This document shows positions 25,770-36,385 of a DNA stretch of 64,000 nucleotides, piece by piece. A program made the translations under genes and the position numbers. Within the stretch, counting starts at the first letter, position 1. The number at the start of each line of letters is the position of its first letter. The notes beneath the pieces were generated by a model that saw nothing but the letters and a program-made list of their open reading frames with translations, was not told the origin of the DNA and ran no database searches. Origin of the DNA: Raphanus sativus (lineage: Eukaryota; Streptophyta; Magnoliopsida; Brassicales; Brassicaceae); NCBI RefSeq assembly GCF_000801105.2, contig NC_079516.1, positions 45,302,908 to 45,366,907 of the forward strand, in the 5' to 3' direction.

Positions 25770-27170
25770 GGGATAATTTGCAAAATACCCTATTTAGGAT
25801 TTGAAATTTGAAAAATACACTGTTTTTTTTTTTTTTAAACTACACTTTCTTTAAGGTGAATTTATCCTTTTGCCCCCAATTTGATATATCAATAATTAAT
25901 ATATAAATTCGAAATTAATAAGAATTATAATTATTTATGTTTAAAATAAATATGTGTTTTAAGATAAATCTTGAAGCTAAACCAAGAGTTCCGTAAGGAT
26001 GAACAAAGAGATGTTGATGACTAAAACTATTGGTTTTACCAAAGAGGAAAAATAGAAATAACGTACGTACATAGGAGAGGATTATATATATTTATATAGA
26101 TGGATAAGCTGCTTGTTTAGTTCATCAAGTTTTTGATCAAATGCATCTTGAAGTGCAAGAAAGCTGTAACCAGAGCTGAATCTAATGAAAACGAAGAAAG
26201 CAGACATGTTTTTTTTCTTATTCTTGGTTTCACATTCTTAGTTTTACAAAGATAGAGGCGTTAGCATTTGAAAAAAAAATAACTGTGTTGTTCTTTCTTC
26301 CAAAAATGAAACGAGACTTTTAAAAAAAAATTGTCTGCTCAAAACATTGTGCAGTTCAATTGGCTTCTCAATGCAAACAAACGACATCAGTGGAAACCCA
26401 TTGAAGAGTATAGCCGCCTTAAAATTCAAGAAAAACAAAGTTTGTGTTCCTTCTGAGATAAGGAAGGTTATGACCAGAGTGAAAATAGTTCACAGGTGAT
26501 AGTGTGGCTCGCGTCTAGCGAAGCAGAAGAGTTTCCAGCACCAAGGACCAGAACCAGATTGAATATAAATTCTTTCAGTCCGTTGAATGTTACTCCGCGA
26601 CTCATATCATACTCACAGAGCCGTAAAATATTAGATTCTAACTCATTGCCCAACCTATTTATACTGAAATCTTCATGACCCATCTTAACTATATCGTCAA
26701 ACTTCAGACTTCAAACCTTCCTTAAAGGTAAATAACATGATTTTCCTGAAAAAAAAAACAGAACTATTGTCAGAACTAAAGAGAAGCAGAATCAATAGAG
26801 AAAGGAAAATCATGTTTCTGTGTTGCGTACCTTTAGCAAAAATAAAAAAACAGAGAAAGAAAAAAAAAATTCAGAAAGGGAGAAGATGGGAGAAGGAGAC
26901 GAGAAGACGACCCGTTGCTTTCTTTTATTTTTTCAAAACACTAAAAAAATTTAAAATATATTAAAAAAATATGGGAAAGATATTATTTAGTATATTAAAA
27001 GATATTATGCAGATTCTAACATTAAAGAAACATAATAAGAATTAAGAAATATTAAGATTGGACAATTTGGTAAATTTATATATAAATAAGTGTATTTTTC
27101 CAAAAGCTTAAACAATGATATATTTTTCAAATTATAATCTTATTGAAGTGCATTTTTCCAAATTTCCCCC
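25770..27170. mobile_element. Mutator-like element, possible Pack-MULE
   Basis: A 1401-bp element flanked by perfect 9-bp ATAAGATTT (25761-25769 and 27171-27179), the duplication length typical of Mutator. Its ends form an imperfect inverted repeat of about 50 bp; shared words include AATTTG, AAAATAC or AAAATGC, and ATTTGAAAAATA. No transposase is visible. The interior (about 26100-26930) differs in composition and looks gene-derived. On the minus strand it has a CT-rich leader-like start near 26930, a donor-like aaag/gtacgc near 26835, and open pieces at 26468-26683 (GHEDFSINRLGNELESN) and 26244-26438. The source gene is not recognised. Confidence 0.72.
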
Positions 27171-27179
27171 ATAAGATTT

Positions 27180-28309
27180 CCTAGTTTTCAATAATAACTA
27201 ACTTTTTATTAAGATTTTATTCAACTAATCTTGTGTCTTCGTAAACATCACCCACCGATTATTGCTTTTATAAACAAAAATACACCATTATTACATATTA
27301 GGAAAATTAGTTATAAAAAGTAGAAAATTTTCTTAACATAGTACTATTTTTTATCATAAATATAGCACATAAATGTTAAAATGACCAAAATTAGTTTTAC
27401 TAAACAGATAAAAAAATTATATCCTTGTAATTAACTAATATTTATTTATGAATTTTGGAGGGGGTGAGATTTTAGAAAACTTTTAAAAATATTTTAATAA
27501 TTAAAATTTAAAATAATAATTTAAAAATAGTTTCAAATTATAATTTTGGATTCCAAAATAATATTTTAAAATATTATTTAAAAAGATCGAAGAAAAAGTT
27601 TGAATTCAAAGTTTTTTCAAAAAATATGTTTTTTATATTTTATATAATATAATATTTTATTTATATATTTATAAAGTAAAGATATAACGATCTTTTATTT
27701 GTTTTAGTGAAAATTTGAAGTCATTTTATGTGTTCTTTTAGTAAAAGAATTCGTTTTAAAGTGTTCTAAGATACTGTAAAATAATAGAAAATAAATTTAT
27801 TAATTATTTAGTTTACAGACAACATCGTAGGGCAGTTGTTGTGTCATTGTTCAACATGTTGTCGTTCAGATCTTTAGTCTTTTTTTTCTATCTTAGAAGG
27901 CCATGTGAATGATGAAGTAGCCGACACCAAGAATTTAAAATCGGACAATTTAGGATAACGAAGAGAATTCATGCTCGAAATGGTAAGAGCTATTTGAACT
28001 TAATTTGAACCGGTTCATGTAGGGAAGAATGAACTTAGACATGCGTAAGTGAACATTGACTGGTATTAATCGCTTTTGAATTATTGAAGAAATAGAATAA
28101 AAGTGAGAGAAGAATAAATCGGCATTATAATAAAGAATAAATTCCAACTGAATCTAGTATATATAGTTCTGTAACACTTTAATACTGGTCGCGTTATGGC
28201 TGTCCCATATGGCCCTTTGCAAGAGAAGAGAGTACACCCGGGGGAGTCTCATCTATCTTTTTTGGATAACAAACTAAATATATATTTTTTGTATTTCTTT
28301 TCTTGAATG
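27180..28309. other. Intergenic, AT-rich
   Basis: Nothing recognised. Very AT-rich from 27300 to 27800. Confidence 0.4.
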
Positions 28310-28362
28310 TTCCTTTATCCTTTTTTTTTTGAACGGTTACTTCATTAATTTAAAATAAAAAC

Positions 28363-31300
28363 TTAAACAAGGGGAATGTCTGAAGCAAGCAGAGCACTCT
28401 TAGCAAGTGTATCGGCAGCTTGGTTGTTCTGACGAGAAATGAAAATAAAAGATATTACAGAGAACTCAAGAGACAAATCAAGAATATCGTGGATGATTCC
28501 GACCAGCTCTTTAGGAGATTTTCTGTTGTTGATAGCTCCGACTAAAGTCTGAGCGTCTGAGTACACTGTTAAACTGGAGATCTTTCTTTGTCGGGCTTGA
28601 AACAGAGCTTCTCGAACTGCTAAGCCTTCCGCCATGAGCGCTGAAATTACAGACGATTCCGCTTTGCTGTCCGATGAGATGATCCTGCCCGAAGTATCTG
28701 AGAAAATCCAGCCAAGTCCCGCCTTATTAGTCGATTCCTTCCAAGCTGCATCAGTGTGGACAGTAAAGGAACTCCTCTGTCTGGCCGATGGTAAGCTGGA
28801 TATACGACTGCTAAGTTCTTCTTCATGGGTCTTGTGTTGCTCTTTGATTTGGGCCTCCTGCCATTCTTTCGCTAGTTGAACTGCCTTTAGTAGGGCTTCC
28901 CCCACTTTAAGTGTCCTTTTTTCAAAGATTAACTGGTTTCTTGTTGTCCAAATTGTCCAGCAAATCCAGGGAAACAGAGGCCCTGCAGTTATTCCTGCTG
29001 GTGGCAGATTCTTGAGGTTTTTTGAGATAGCTAGCGCTGTTTCAAAATCTGCAGCTGCTGTGATGAGTTCTGGTTGATCGATCGGTGCACTGTCCCATAG
29101 TTTCTTCGCGAACTGGCAATGTAGAAAGAGATGACTTGATGTCTCTCGCTCCCCGCAGAAGACGCAAGCCGTGTTCGACGTGATTCCTCTCTTTTCCAAA
29201 TTTTCTCCGAGTGGTATTGCTCCCTTGACAATTTTCCAGATGAAAATTCGTATCTTCGGTGAGAAGCGACCCTTCCAGATATCCTTGTTCCAGTTGCAGG
29301 TGCGTTGGCGAGGTTGATATTGTTGTGGTGCTTCCTTCATTGCAAGTCCCGTGTAGTATCCAGTTTTTGTGCTGTAATCTCCATTCTTCGTTGGCATCCA
29401 GATCAAGGCGTCTTGCTTTCCCCTTTTACTCAATTTAATCTTGAGAATTTCTTCGGCGTAATCAGGGAGCGTTTGGGCTATTAGTTGTTTGTTCCATTCT
29501 CCTGTTTCCTGATTAATGAGTTCTGCAACCTTCCAGTCTTTTGTTTCAAAGGTGGCTGGCCCCATAGGTCTGGTCGGTGTCTCAGTTGACAGCCAAGGAT
29601 CATACCAGAGCGATGTGTCCTTTCCATTCCCTATGGATTTGCCCAACTTTTCCAGCAATAGGTCGCGACCACAGAGAATACTCCTCCAGCCATGAGATAT
29701 TGATGAGGTTGGCTCTACCTGGAAGTATTTCTTATCCTTGCAATATTTTCCCAGCATGACTTTAGCAAGAAGGCAGTCCGGTTTGGTGGCTATTCTCCAG
29801 CTCTGCTTTGCTAGTAGTGCCACATTGAAGGCTTCAAAATCTCTTAGGCCCAATCCTCCATCCTCTTTTGACTTCACTAATTCTGAGAAGGCAACCCAAC
29901 ACATTTTACGTTTTTCAGGATTTGCATCCCAAAAAAACCGTGTAATGGCTGATTGAATCCGTTTGATAAGACTGAGAGGAAGCTTGAAGCTGGTCATAGC
30001 GTAGGAAGGTTTGGCAGATAGAACTGATTTGAGTAAGACCAGCTTGCCCGCACTTGAGAGTTGCTTCGTGCTCCATTTTGCAGCTTGTTGTCTGATTCGA
30101 TCTACTATAGAAGTAAATAAATCTCTCTTTCGTCTCCCGAAATGCTCTGGTAGTCCCAAATACTTTCCCAATCCTCCTTCTTTTAGAATCCCCAAGCTAG
30201 AATGAACTCTTTTCTTCACTTCCGGAGGCGTCTTTTTGGAGAAGGTAATAGACGATTTCGAGGGGTTTATCATCTGGCCTGAAACTGACTCGTATTTAGC
30301 TAAGATGGTCCGCAATGCATCTACACTTTGCTCTGATGTCTTAGCGAAGAACATCGTATCATCAGCAAAGAGTAGATGATTAACTCGAGGACTGCCGCGA
30401 GCCACCCGGACACCCGCTAGAGAGCCTCTCAGTTGAGCCGATGCACAAAGACCCGATAACACCTGGCTGCACATGATGAAAATGTAAGGTGATAAGGGAT
30501 CGCCTTGGCGGATCCCTCGTCTAGGTTGGATAAGTCCCTGAGCCTCCCCGTTGAACAAAACAGAGTATGTTACTGTCGAAATGCAGCTCATGATTCGATG
30601 GCAGAAGGTATCGCAGAATCCAAACCTCCGCAGCACTGCTGCAATGAACCCCCATTCCAAGCGATCATAGGCTTTACTCATGTCCGTTTTCACGGCCATT
30701 GAGCAATGCTTGACTGCTCCCGAGCGCTTTAGAAAGTGTAGGGTTTCGTGCGTGATCATCACGTTATCTGAAATGGCTCTCCCCGGAACAAAGGCTGACT
30801 GATTCTCCGCAATGATGGAATCCAGGACTGGTTGTAGTCGTTTGGTGATGATCTTCGAGATGATTTTGTAGTACACATTGGTTAGTGCAATCGGCCTGTA
30901 GTCTGCTACCACTCGCGGTGACAAGATCTTCGGTATTAACCGAATGTGTGTGTGGTTGATGTTGTCTGGCAGGTCTCCATTTCGAAAGAACTCCTTGATC
31001 TCTTGAGATATAGCAGGTCCTACTGTGCTCCAATTTGTCCTGAAAAAGCCTGCAGAGAAGCCGTCGGGTCCTGGAGCTTTATCCGGATGGATGGAAAAGA
31101 TGGCAGCTTTTATCTCCTCATCTGTCGGTAGTGCAGAGAAACCACTGTTTAAGTCTTCTGAGATGGAGGGCGTTAAAGCCTCTTCCACGATTGCTGTGGT
31201 CGCTACACTCTTGGACTCGAATAGACTGTCAAAGTACTCTGTAATTACTGCCATTATTTCCTGCTCTTCAAATACTGCTACGCCTTGGTTATTTTCTATA

Positions 31301-32370
31301 ACCGAGAATTTGTTGATGGCTCTGCGTTGTCGAGTTGTAGCGTGGAAGAAGCCCGAGTTCCTATCTCCTAACGCAAGCCATAGAGTCCGACTCCGTTGTC
31401 TCCAGTACTCCTCCTCCTCTTTGTAGGCTTTCCTCAGTCTAGCGTTTATTGCCGTGATCAGCTCTTCATTTGGGTTGGAGCTTGTCATGGCTTTCTCCAG
31501 TTTTTCTTTCTCTTGCTTAATTTGGAGTTGGCTGTTGATATGATGATCCCGGTTCCACTTTGAGATAGCAGAGCGGCACGCAGCTATTTTATTTTCCACT
31601 GAGTCTCCATTTTCCAGCCAAGCTTTGGCTATTAGTTCTCTGACTTCTTCATTTTTGCAGAGCTTTCGGTCATAACGGAAGAGCCCTTTCTTTTTCCTTG
31701 TATCTGGCTCCAAGAACGTTATCACTGGTCTGTGATCCGATCCTCCAAAATCAAGGTAAGAGCACCTTCCTGACGGGAACATTTCAGCCCATAGACTGTT
31801 AGATAAAGCTCTATCAAGTCTGCAATGAACAGTGTGTGTATGTCGTGTGCCCCGCCATGAGAGGAAGTTGCCTGAGTGACGAAGGTCGTAGAGATCACCT
31901 TGGGACATAAAAGTTCTGAAGTCAATGAACGTGCCTTCTGCTCTAACTGGACCCCCATCTTTTTCAGAATTGTCGATTATATCGTTGAAATCGCCAGTCA
32001 AGTACCACGGTCCTGTTCTGTTCAGAGCAATGTCGGAGATGGCTTGGAGGACCTCACGTCGCTTTGCTTGCTCTGGCGCTCCATAGGTGAAAGTTGAGTA
32101 AAACTTCTTTTTCTTGTATTCAATCTCAGTATCAATAAAATTATCGCACATGTAGAGAACTTGAAGTTTTATAGATGTGTTCCAATACAGAGTGAGACCT
32201 CCTCCACCCGGACTGTGGGGAGGAACATGAAGTTGTGATACAAAGTTTAAATCGGCTAACTTATCAGTCACCACTTCAGGGGGATTTTTGGTCTCCATAA
32301 GAAATAGGATGTCGGGATCGAATTCTTTCTTCAATTCCCGTAGTCGTTGGACTGTCATGGGATTCCCCAA
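28363..32370 (-). CDS. LINE ORF2: endonuclease, reverse transcriptase, RNase H
   Basis: A 1335-residue uninterrupted frame. An apurinic-type endonuclease comes first: FLMETK near residue 22, GDFNDI near 126, SDHRPVI near 211. The reverse transcriptase follows: DKAPGPDGF near 430, RPIALTNVYYKI near 491, QSAFVPGR near 523, DMSKAYDRLEW near 563, RQGDPLSPY near 621, and the catalytic FADD near 668. A zf-RVT cysteine/histidine segment (CVFCGERETSSHLFLHC) lies near 1100. An RNase H domain ends the protein (HTDAAWKES, SDAQTLVGA, NQAADTLAKSA). The conserved SWNCCGLGNP start motif lies partly upstream of the first in-frame ATG (codon 5 of this span), and the frame stays open back into ORF1. How translation starts is therefore unclear. 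Confidence 0.93.
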   Translation of the reverse strand: MGNPMTVQRLRELKKEFDPDILFLMETKNPPEVVTDKLADLNFVSQLHVPPHSPGGGGLTLYWNTSIKLQVLYMCDNFIDTEIEYKKKKFYSTFTYGAPEQAKRREVLQAISDIALNRTGPWYLTGDFNDIIDNSEKDGGPVRAEGTFIDFRTFMSQGDLYDLRHSGNFLSWRGTRHTHTVHCRLDRALSNSLWAEMFPSGRCSYLDFGGSDHRPVITFLEPDTRKKKGLFRYDRKLCKNEEVRELIAKAWLENGDSVENKIAACRSAISKWNRDHHINSQLQIKQEKEKLEKAMTSSNPNEELITAINARLRKAYKEEEEYWRQRSRTLWLALGDRNSGFFHATTRQRRAINKFSVIENNQGVAVFEEQEIMAVITEYFDSLFESKSVATTAIVEEALTPSISEDLNSGFSALPTDEEIKAAIFSIHPDKAPGPDGFSAGFFRTNWSTVGPAISQEIKEFFRNGDLPDNINHTHIRLIPKILSPRVVADYRPIALTNVYYKIISKIITKRLQPVLDSIIAENQSAFVPGRAISDNVMITHETLHFLKRSGAVKHCSMAVKTDMSKAYDRLEWGFIAAVLRRFGFCDTFCHRIMSCISTVTYSVLFNGEAQGLIQPRRGIRQGDPLSPYIFIMCSQVLSGLCASAQLRGSLAGVRVARGSPRVNHLLFADDTMFFAKTSEQSVDALRTILAKYESVSGQMINPSKSSITFSKKTPPEVKKRVHSSLGILKEGGLGKYLGLPEHFGRRKRDLFTSIVDRIRQQAAKWSTKQLSSAGKLVLLKSVLSAKPSYAMTSFKLPLSLIKRIQSAITRFFWDANPEKRKMCWVAFSELVKSKEDGGLGLRDFEAFNVALLAKQSWRIATKPDCLLAKVMLGKYCKDKKYFQVEPTSSISHGWRSILCGRDLLLEKLGKSIGNGKDTSLWYDPWLSTETPTRPMGPATFETKDWKVAELINQETGEWNKQLIAQTLPDYAEEILKIKLSKRGKQDALIWMPTKNGDYSTKTGYYTGLAMKEAPQQYQPRQRTCNWNKDIWKGRFSPKIRIFIWKIVKGAIPLGENLEKRGITSNTACVFCGERETSSHLFLHCQFAKKLWDSAPIDQPELITAAADFETALAISKNLKNLPPAGITAGPLFPWICWTIWTTRNQLIFEKRTLKVGEALLKAVQLAKEWQEAQIKEQHKTHEEELSSRISSLPSARQRSSFTVHTDAAWKESTNKAGLGWIFSDTSGRIISSDSKAESSVISALMAEGLAVREALFQARQRKISSLTVYSDAQTLVGAINNRKSPKELVGIIHDILDLSLEFSVISFIFISRQNNQAADTLAKSALLASDIPLV

Positions 32371-32396
32371 CCCACAGCAGTTCCAACTCAGGATTT

Positions 32397-34258
32397 TTAA
32401 GGAAGAGAGCGGTGCGGATTTTGAAAATCCGCCTGCTTCGGCTTTGGAGTCGTAGCTTTGCCTGTTCCTTTCTGATTTGCCTTAGGCGGCTGTGGCGCTT
32501 TTGATGTCTCGCCTTTTTCCCGCATTGTCACCTCTGTAATTGCTGGTCCCTTCGGGAGTTGTGTTTTGTTTCGTTGAGTAGTGCGAGTGCCCACTTGATT
32601 GTCTCCCGTATGATTGGTTGAGTATGATCTCCTGACCTGAGGGGAGTTTTGAATAATCACTTTCATCTTTTTACTGCTAGTTGCTTTCATCATCTTCATT
32701 CTCGATGCAGCTGTAGTCTTTCCTGGTGGTCGTCCCCTCTTCTTTGCCTGAGGTGTCTGAGTCGTCTCAATCTGACTAGGAGCAGCTTCTTCTCCTTCTC
32801 TTGCTTCCTGAAGTGTAGCCTCTTCCACGTTCTCTAGGGCAGCATAGAAAGCGTGGTTGCTAGCGTTTTGGTTACCTTTGATGGCCTCCGCTAACATCGA
32901 AGCAGCTGTTTTTGCCATTAGGTCCTCAGCTTCAGTGTCCAAAACTCTCTTTCTTCTAGCCTCTCGTTCAATGGGGTCAGGAACGTTGACATATTGGAGT
33001 GTAACATCCTGCAGTTCCGCCATTATATTTTCATGGAGATGCTGAACTTCAATTTCATTAGTCGTCCTCTGTTGGAGAGGCGTGGTGAAGGGGGTACTAA
33101 TGTGTTCCTCTTCACTTCGCTGGTTCTTTTCTTTTCCTGCTGTGTGAGAACCAGTAGAATGGTTGCCAAAGGAGAGAGAGCGGCGTCTTGAATCATCTCG
33201 TAGCCTCAGTGGTTTTTGAACGTATTCCTTCGTTATGTGGTGTTTTGGGGGAGATCTTCTTTCTCGGCGATAAGAGTGGGAATCACTGGGAGCTTGCTCC
33301 TTATCGGCCTTCTTTTCTTTAGTTGCCCCCTCAGTTGGCCGTAGTTGAAGTTGTCCGTTTTTGAGATTGTCGTTTCTCATTGAGGGCCTCAAGCCAAACG
33401 GTCTTCCATGTCTATCCAGTCGTTCGCTGTAGTTCCTTTGCTTTCTCTGTTCGTAGTAAGGTTCCTTAGCGGTGTGGTGTTTGCGCTGAGCTGGGGGAGC
33501 AGTAGGACGGTGCTCTGTTTGCGCTTGCAGTTGGAGATGGCTATGTTGTCTAGTCATGTTGGTTGTGGTGGGTGCATGATGGTAGGACTCTTGGTCGCTT
33601 TGGTTTTGACACTGCTGCTCTTCATGTAGGAGGCTGTTGCATAATTGGCAATGGTTTGCCAGCTTTTCATACTCGAGAGTTACAATAGTCTCCTCACCAG
33701 ATGAGAAGTCCACTATGGCTTCTTTGATTAGCGGTTTCAGACCATCAATTGTAACTCGGATTTTTGCAGCCATTGGAGTGAGTTCAATATCATCCAGACG
33801 TCCCAATCCCCTTCCTATTTCATCTAGCATCTCTGTTTCCAGTAGTGTAGAGGCAGTCCCTTGAGACTTATCCAGAAAGGGATCTGGGATGGGTATCTCG
33901 CATCGATGATAGGTTCCCATTTTTGTATGATGACCATCCATCTAGCATAGTGGTATGGTCTGTGCGCCAGCACGTAGGTGAGGTCTTCCTTGCTTTCGAA
34001 TCTCACTTGGAAACATCCTTGTCCTAAGTCAGAGCAGGATACAGCTCCTTTAGCGCTCCATCTTCGGGAGAGGAAAGGGATGAGGTTCCAGATCTTCTGT
34101 TCCCTTGGGTTTGTCAGTCTTCCTATCAGAGTGAGTTCATTGTCGCGAATAGCCTGCGATGTGTCGATTTCTGGAGCTCTTATACGCAGTGGAGGCGCCT
34201 TCGTCTTCTGGTTGTAGATCCCTTTACCTTTCTCAGCATATGTGAAGCGCCTTTCCAT
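32397..34258 (-). pseudogene. LINE ORF1 (DUF4283/zinc knuckle), one frameshift
   Basis: RNA-binding ORF1 protein of the LINE. The ATG at 34258 (MERRFTYAEKGKGIYN) opens a DUF4283-type N-terminus (LIGRLTNPRE, ARWMVIIQKWEP, FWISLKGLPLHYW), which stops early near 33824. The next frame continues from about 33850 (EMLDEIGRGLGRLDDIELT, AKIRVTIDGLKPLIKE) through a CX2CX4HX4C zinc knuckle (CQLCNSLLHEEQQC). A long basic, low-complexity tail ends at 32397. One indel just after HYWK explains the break. ORF1 ends in the region where the ORF2 frame is already open. This copy cannot make full-length ORF1 protein unless the break is a sequencing error. Confidence 0.85.
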
Positions 34259-34903
34259 TGTAGTCGTCAATCGGCGGTTGTTGCAGGGGAAGTGGGTATC
34301 CTTAGTAGCAGATATTGCAGCGGTTCCTTTAGTTCTTGACGGAGAGAGGTGCTTTTGTCGAGATCGATTCCTGAGGGCCGTAGTTTAGTGCTTTTCCTTC
34401 TGTTAGCAGCTCAGAGTTGGTGTCGGCGATTGTGTGGGAGTTGTATCTCAGGTTCCTGGCATGAGTCGGCGGCGGTTGGTGGATGCTCCGGCGGGAGGAC
34501 AGGACCCTCCGACTAAACGTCGGGGGTGGAACCCGGGAAAAGTGTCTCTAGTGGTTTGAGATTTGAAAAAATTAACCCAAAGAGGAAAACGAACCGGGTT
34601 GGTGCGATTAGTCAGAACCGGTCAGTGATCAGAGGGAAAGCTCAAAAAGGAAAAAACCGGTTAAGAGGAAAACTGTGTGTGCAAAATTGGTTGAGATAGT
34701 AAAACTGCCTTGAAGATCGTGCCTGAGAGCGTTTTCTCGATACTTTTTTGACTATGTATCCTTCGTCTTCAACTCTAAGTTTCCTTTATCCTTGTTAACA
34801 ATATATTGTACATCATTTATGGTAAAAAAACAATAAGGCTTGTGAATAATAAAATATTGGCCATGTAATTAAAACAAGGTGCAAACATAATATTTTAGTA
34901 TTA

Positions 34904-35019
34904 AAAAGAGTTATAATTTTTTTGACAATAGAAATAAAAAAAAAGTAATTGGACTAGCCGATTCGGCAAGCCAAAAGAGTTATAATTGATTACCAAAATA
35001 AAAACAAAAGAGTTATAAT
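34904..35019. repeat. Three copies of a 14-bp word around two insertions
   Basis: aaaagagttataat occurs at 34904-34917, 34973-34986 and 35006-35019. The first spacer (55 bp) starts ttttttgac and ends cgattcggcaagcc. On the minus strand it reads like a LINE 3' end (LAESASPI) followed by an A tail. The second spacer is tgattaccaaaataaaaac. Confidence 0.7.
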
Positions 35020-35198
35020 ATTGCCTTCTACTTTTTTTAGTTAAAATAATAGTTTGCCCAGAAAAAGAGCGCGACATTGTATACTAACGAAGTTCTACAG
35101 GAGTTCAATGCTCTTCGTATTATTTGTTCACAGAGTTTCCTTTCATTTTCTGTTTGTTCGATGAAATCTCCTTTCCGTAAATAAAAAATACAAATTAC

Positions 35199-35246
35199 AA
35201 CGTGATCTGATTGTCTTTTTTTTTACCAACGTGATAGATGATTGTC
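35199..35246. repeat. Micro-insertion in an imperfect 17/19-bp direct repeat
   Basis: aacgtgatctgattgtc (35199-35215) recurs with a 2-nt indel as aacgtgatagatgattgtc (35228-35246). The spacer is ttttttttttacc-like. Confidence 0.5.
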
Positions 35247-35266
35247 AGGTGATAACAAATAACCTG

Positions 35267-35310
35267 AAATTACAGGATATCTTTTTTTGGCGGCAAATTA
35301 CAGGATATCT
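35267..35310. repeat. Micro-insertion in a 16-bp direct repeat
   Basis: aaattacaggatatct at 35267-35282 and 35295-35310, perfect. The spacer is ttttttggcggc. Confidence 0.75.
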
Positions 35311-36235
35311 AATAAATTTAATCGTAGTATTTCATCGTAGTAAGGATTCATGAACCATGTGATGTGGAATAAGAATCAATTCAAAGAAAATACATGTAAT
35401 CGTTTAATCTAAGCTAAGCAAGATCAATTTCGGTTTTTCCAACTAACTAATGGAAATTCAATTTAAAAGAACTCAATAAACTAATAAAAACATTAAGATA
35501 GAAAAAAGTTAAAGATTAATAAGATTCGAAACGTTACTGATACATGATTTTTTTGTAAACCTAAAATTTTGATATTCTATTGTATTGGTTCATTGATTCT
35601 TAAGATCTTAGTCAAATGGATTGCTATTAGTTAGAGAATTTTTAAAATCAATTTAAAACTCTTGTTACATAATTAATTATATGATAAATTATTTAATTTT
35701 AATTCAACCCAGTGTTAGGAGAAGATTTAATTCTATATATTTTAATTCATAAAATTTAACTTTCAAAATATCAAGTATATTTATGAGATTTATTTTGCTC
35801 AATAAATGTATGGGATCTATAAAAATTTATGTGATTAAATAATCTAAGAAACAAATAAATGTGGTTAAGAAAGATTTATTACATATTCAAACCAATTTAT
35901 TTATCCAATAATAATTCATCATATTTTATGTATTTACCTCTTACAATGTATACTTATACTTCTATCGAAAATAAATATATTAATTTAAATAACCGTTATA
36001 TTTGGCGGGTTAAGTTTCTTTCTGCTTGTGGTTTGCTTATTTCATTGGAATAGAGTTATGTCTCAAATCTATCACTTAGAACGTATGAATACCTAAGTTT
36101 TGGCCGCTGACCCCAAGAAAAACGGAAGATCCAAACAGCTAACTGCTGAACAAAATAAATAAATGTATTATTCTATTCCTGTTTTTAATTATATAATGTT
36201 TTGGTTAAATGCATAAAAGTTAAGAAATTTAAATT

Positions 36236-36385
36236 TTTTTAAAACATACTTTTAAAAATATAATTTTAAAATCATTAACCAATTATAAAATAACTATAAA
36301 ATTTTATTGGTTGAAATTTTTTCAATAAAGTTGAAATTAACTTTAAAACCTCAAAACATCTTATATTTTAACACATAATACTAAA
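36236..36385. mobile_element. Internal fragment of a Stowaway-like MITE family
   Basis: Shares the order aaccaattataaaa, attggttgaa, aataaagtt, ttaaaacctcaaaacatctta with elements at 47351-47534 and 60075-60322. The terminal CTCCCTCC repeats are not preserved. Confidence 0.5.

Larger units (their letters stand above)
28323..34780 (-). mobile_element. Near-full-length L1-like LINE, 6.46 kb
   Basis: A minus-strand non-LTR retrotransposon with a leader of about 520 bases, ORF1 (broken once), an intact ORF2, a 3' UTR of about 30 bases and an A tail. Boundaries come from ttcctttatcctt at 28310-28322 and again at 34781-34793, a 13-bp target duplication. Little decay is visible, so insertion is recent compared with the other elements here. 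It lies alone between the ethanolamine kinase and zinc-finger genes. Copy number and activity cannot be judged from one locus. Confidence 0.92.

Noticed and set aside
28634..34217. Plus-strand open frames across the LINE (for example 31025-31426 and 33408-33629)
   Set aside because: They are reverse-strand shadows of the GC-richer ORF1 and ORF2 coding sequence.
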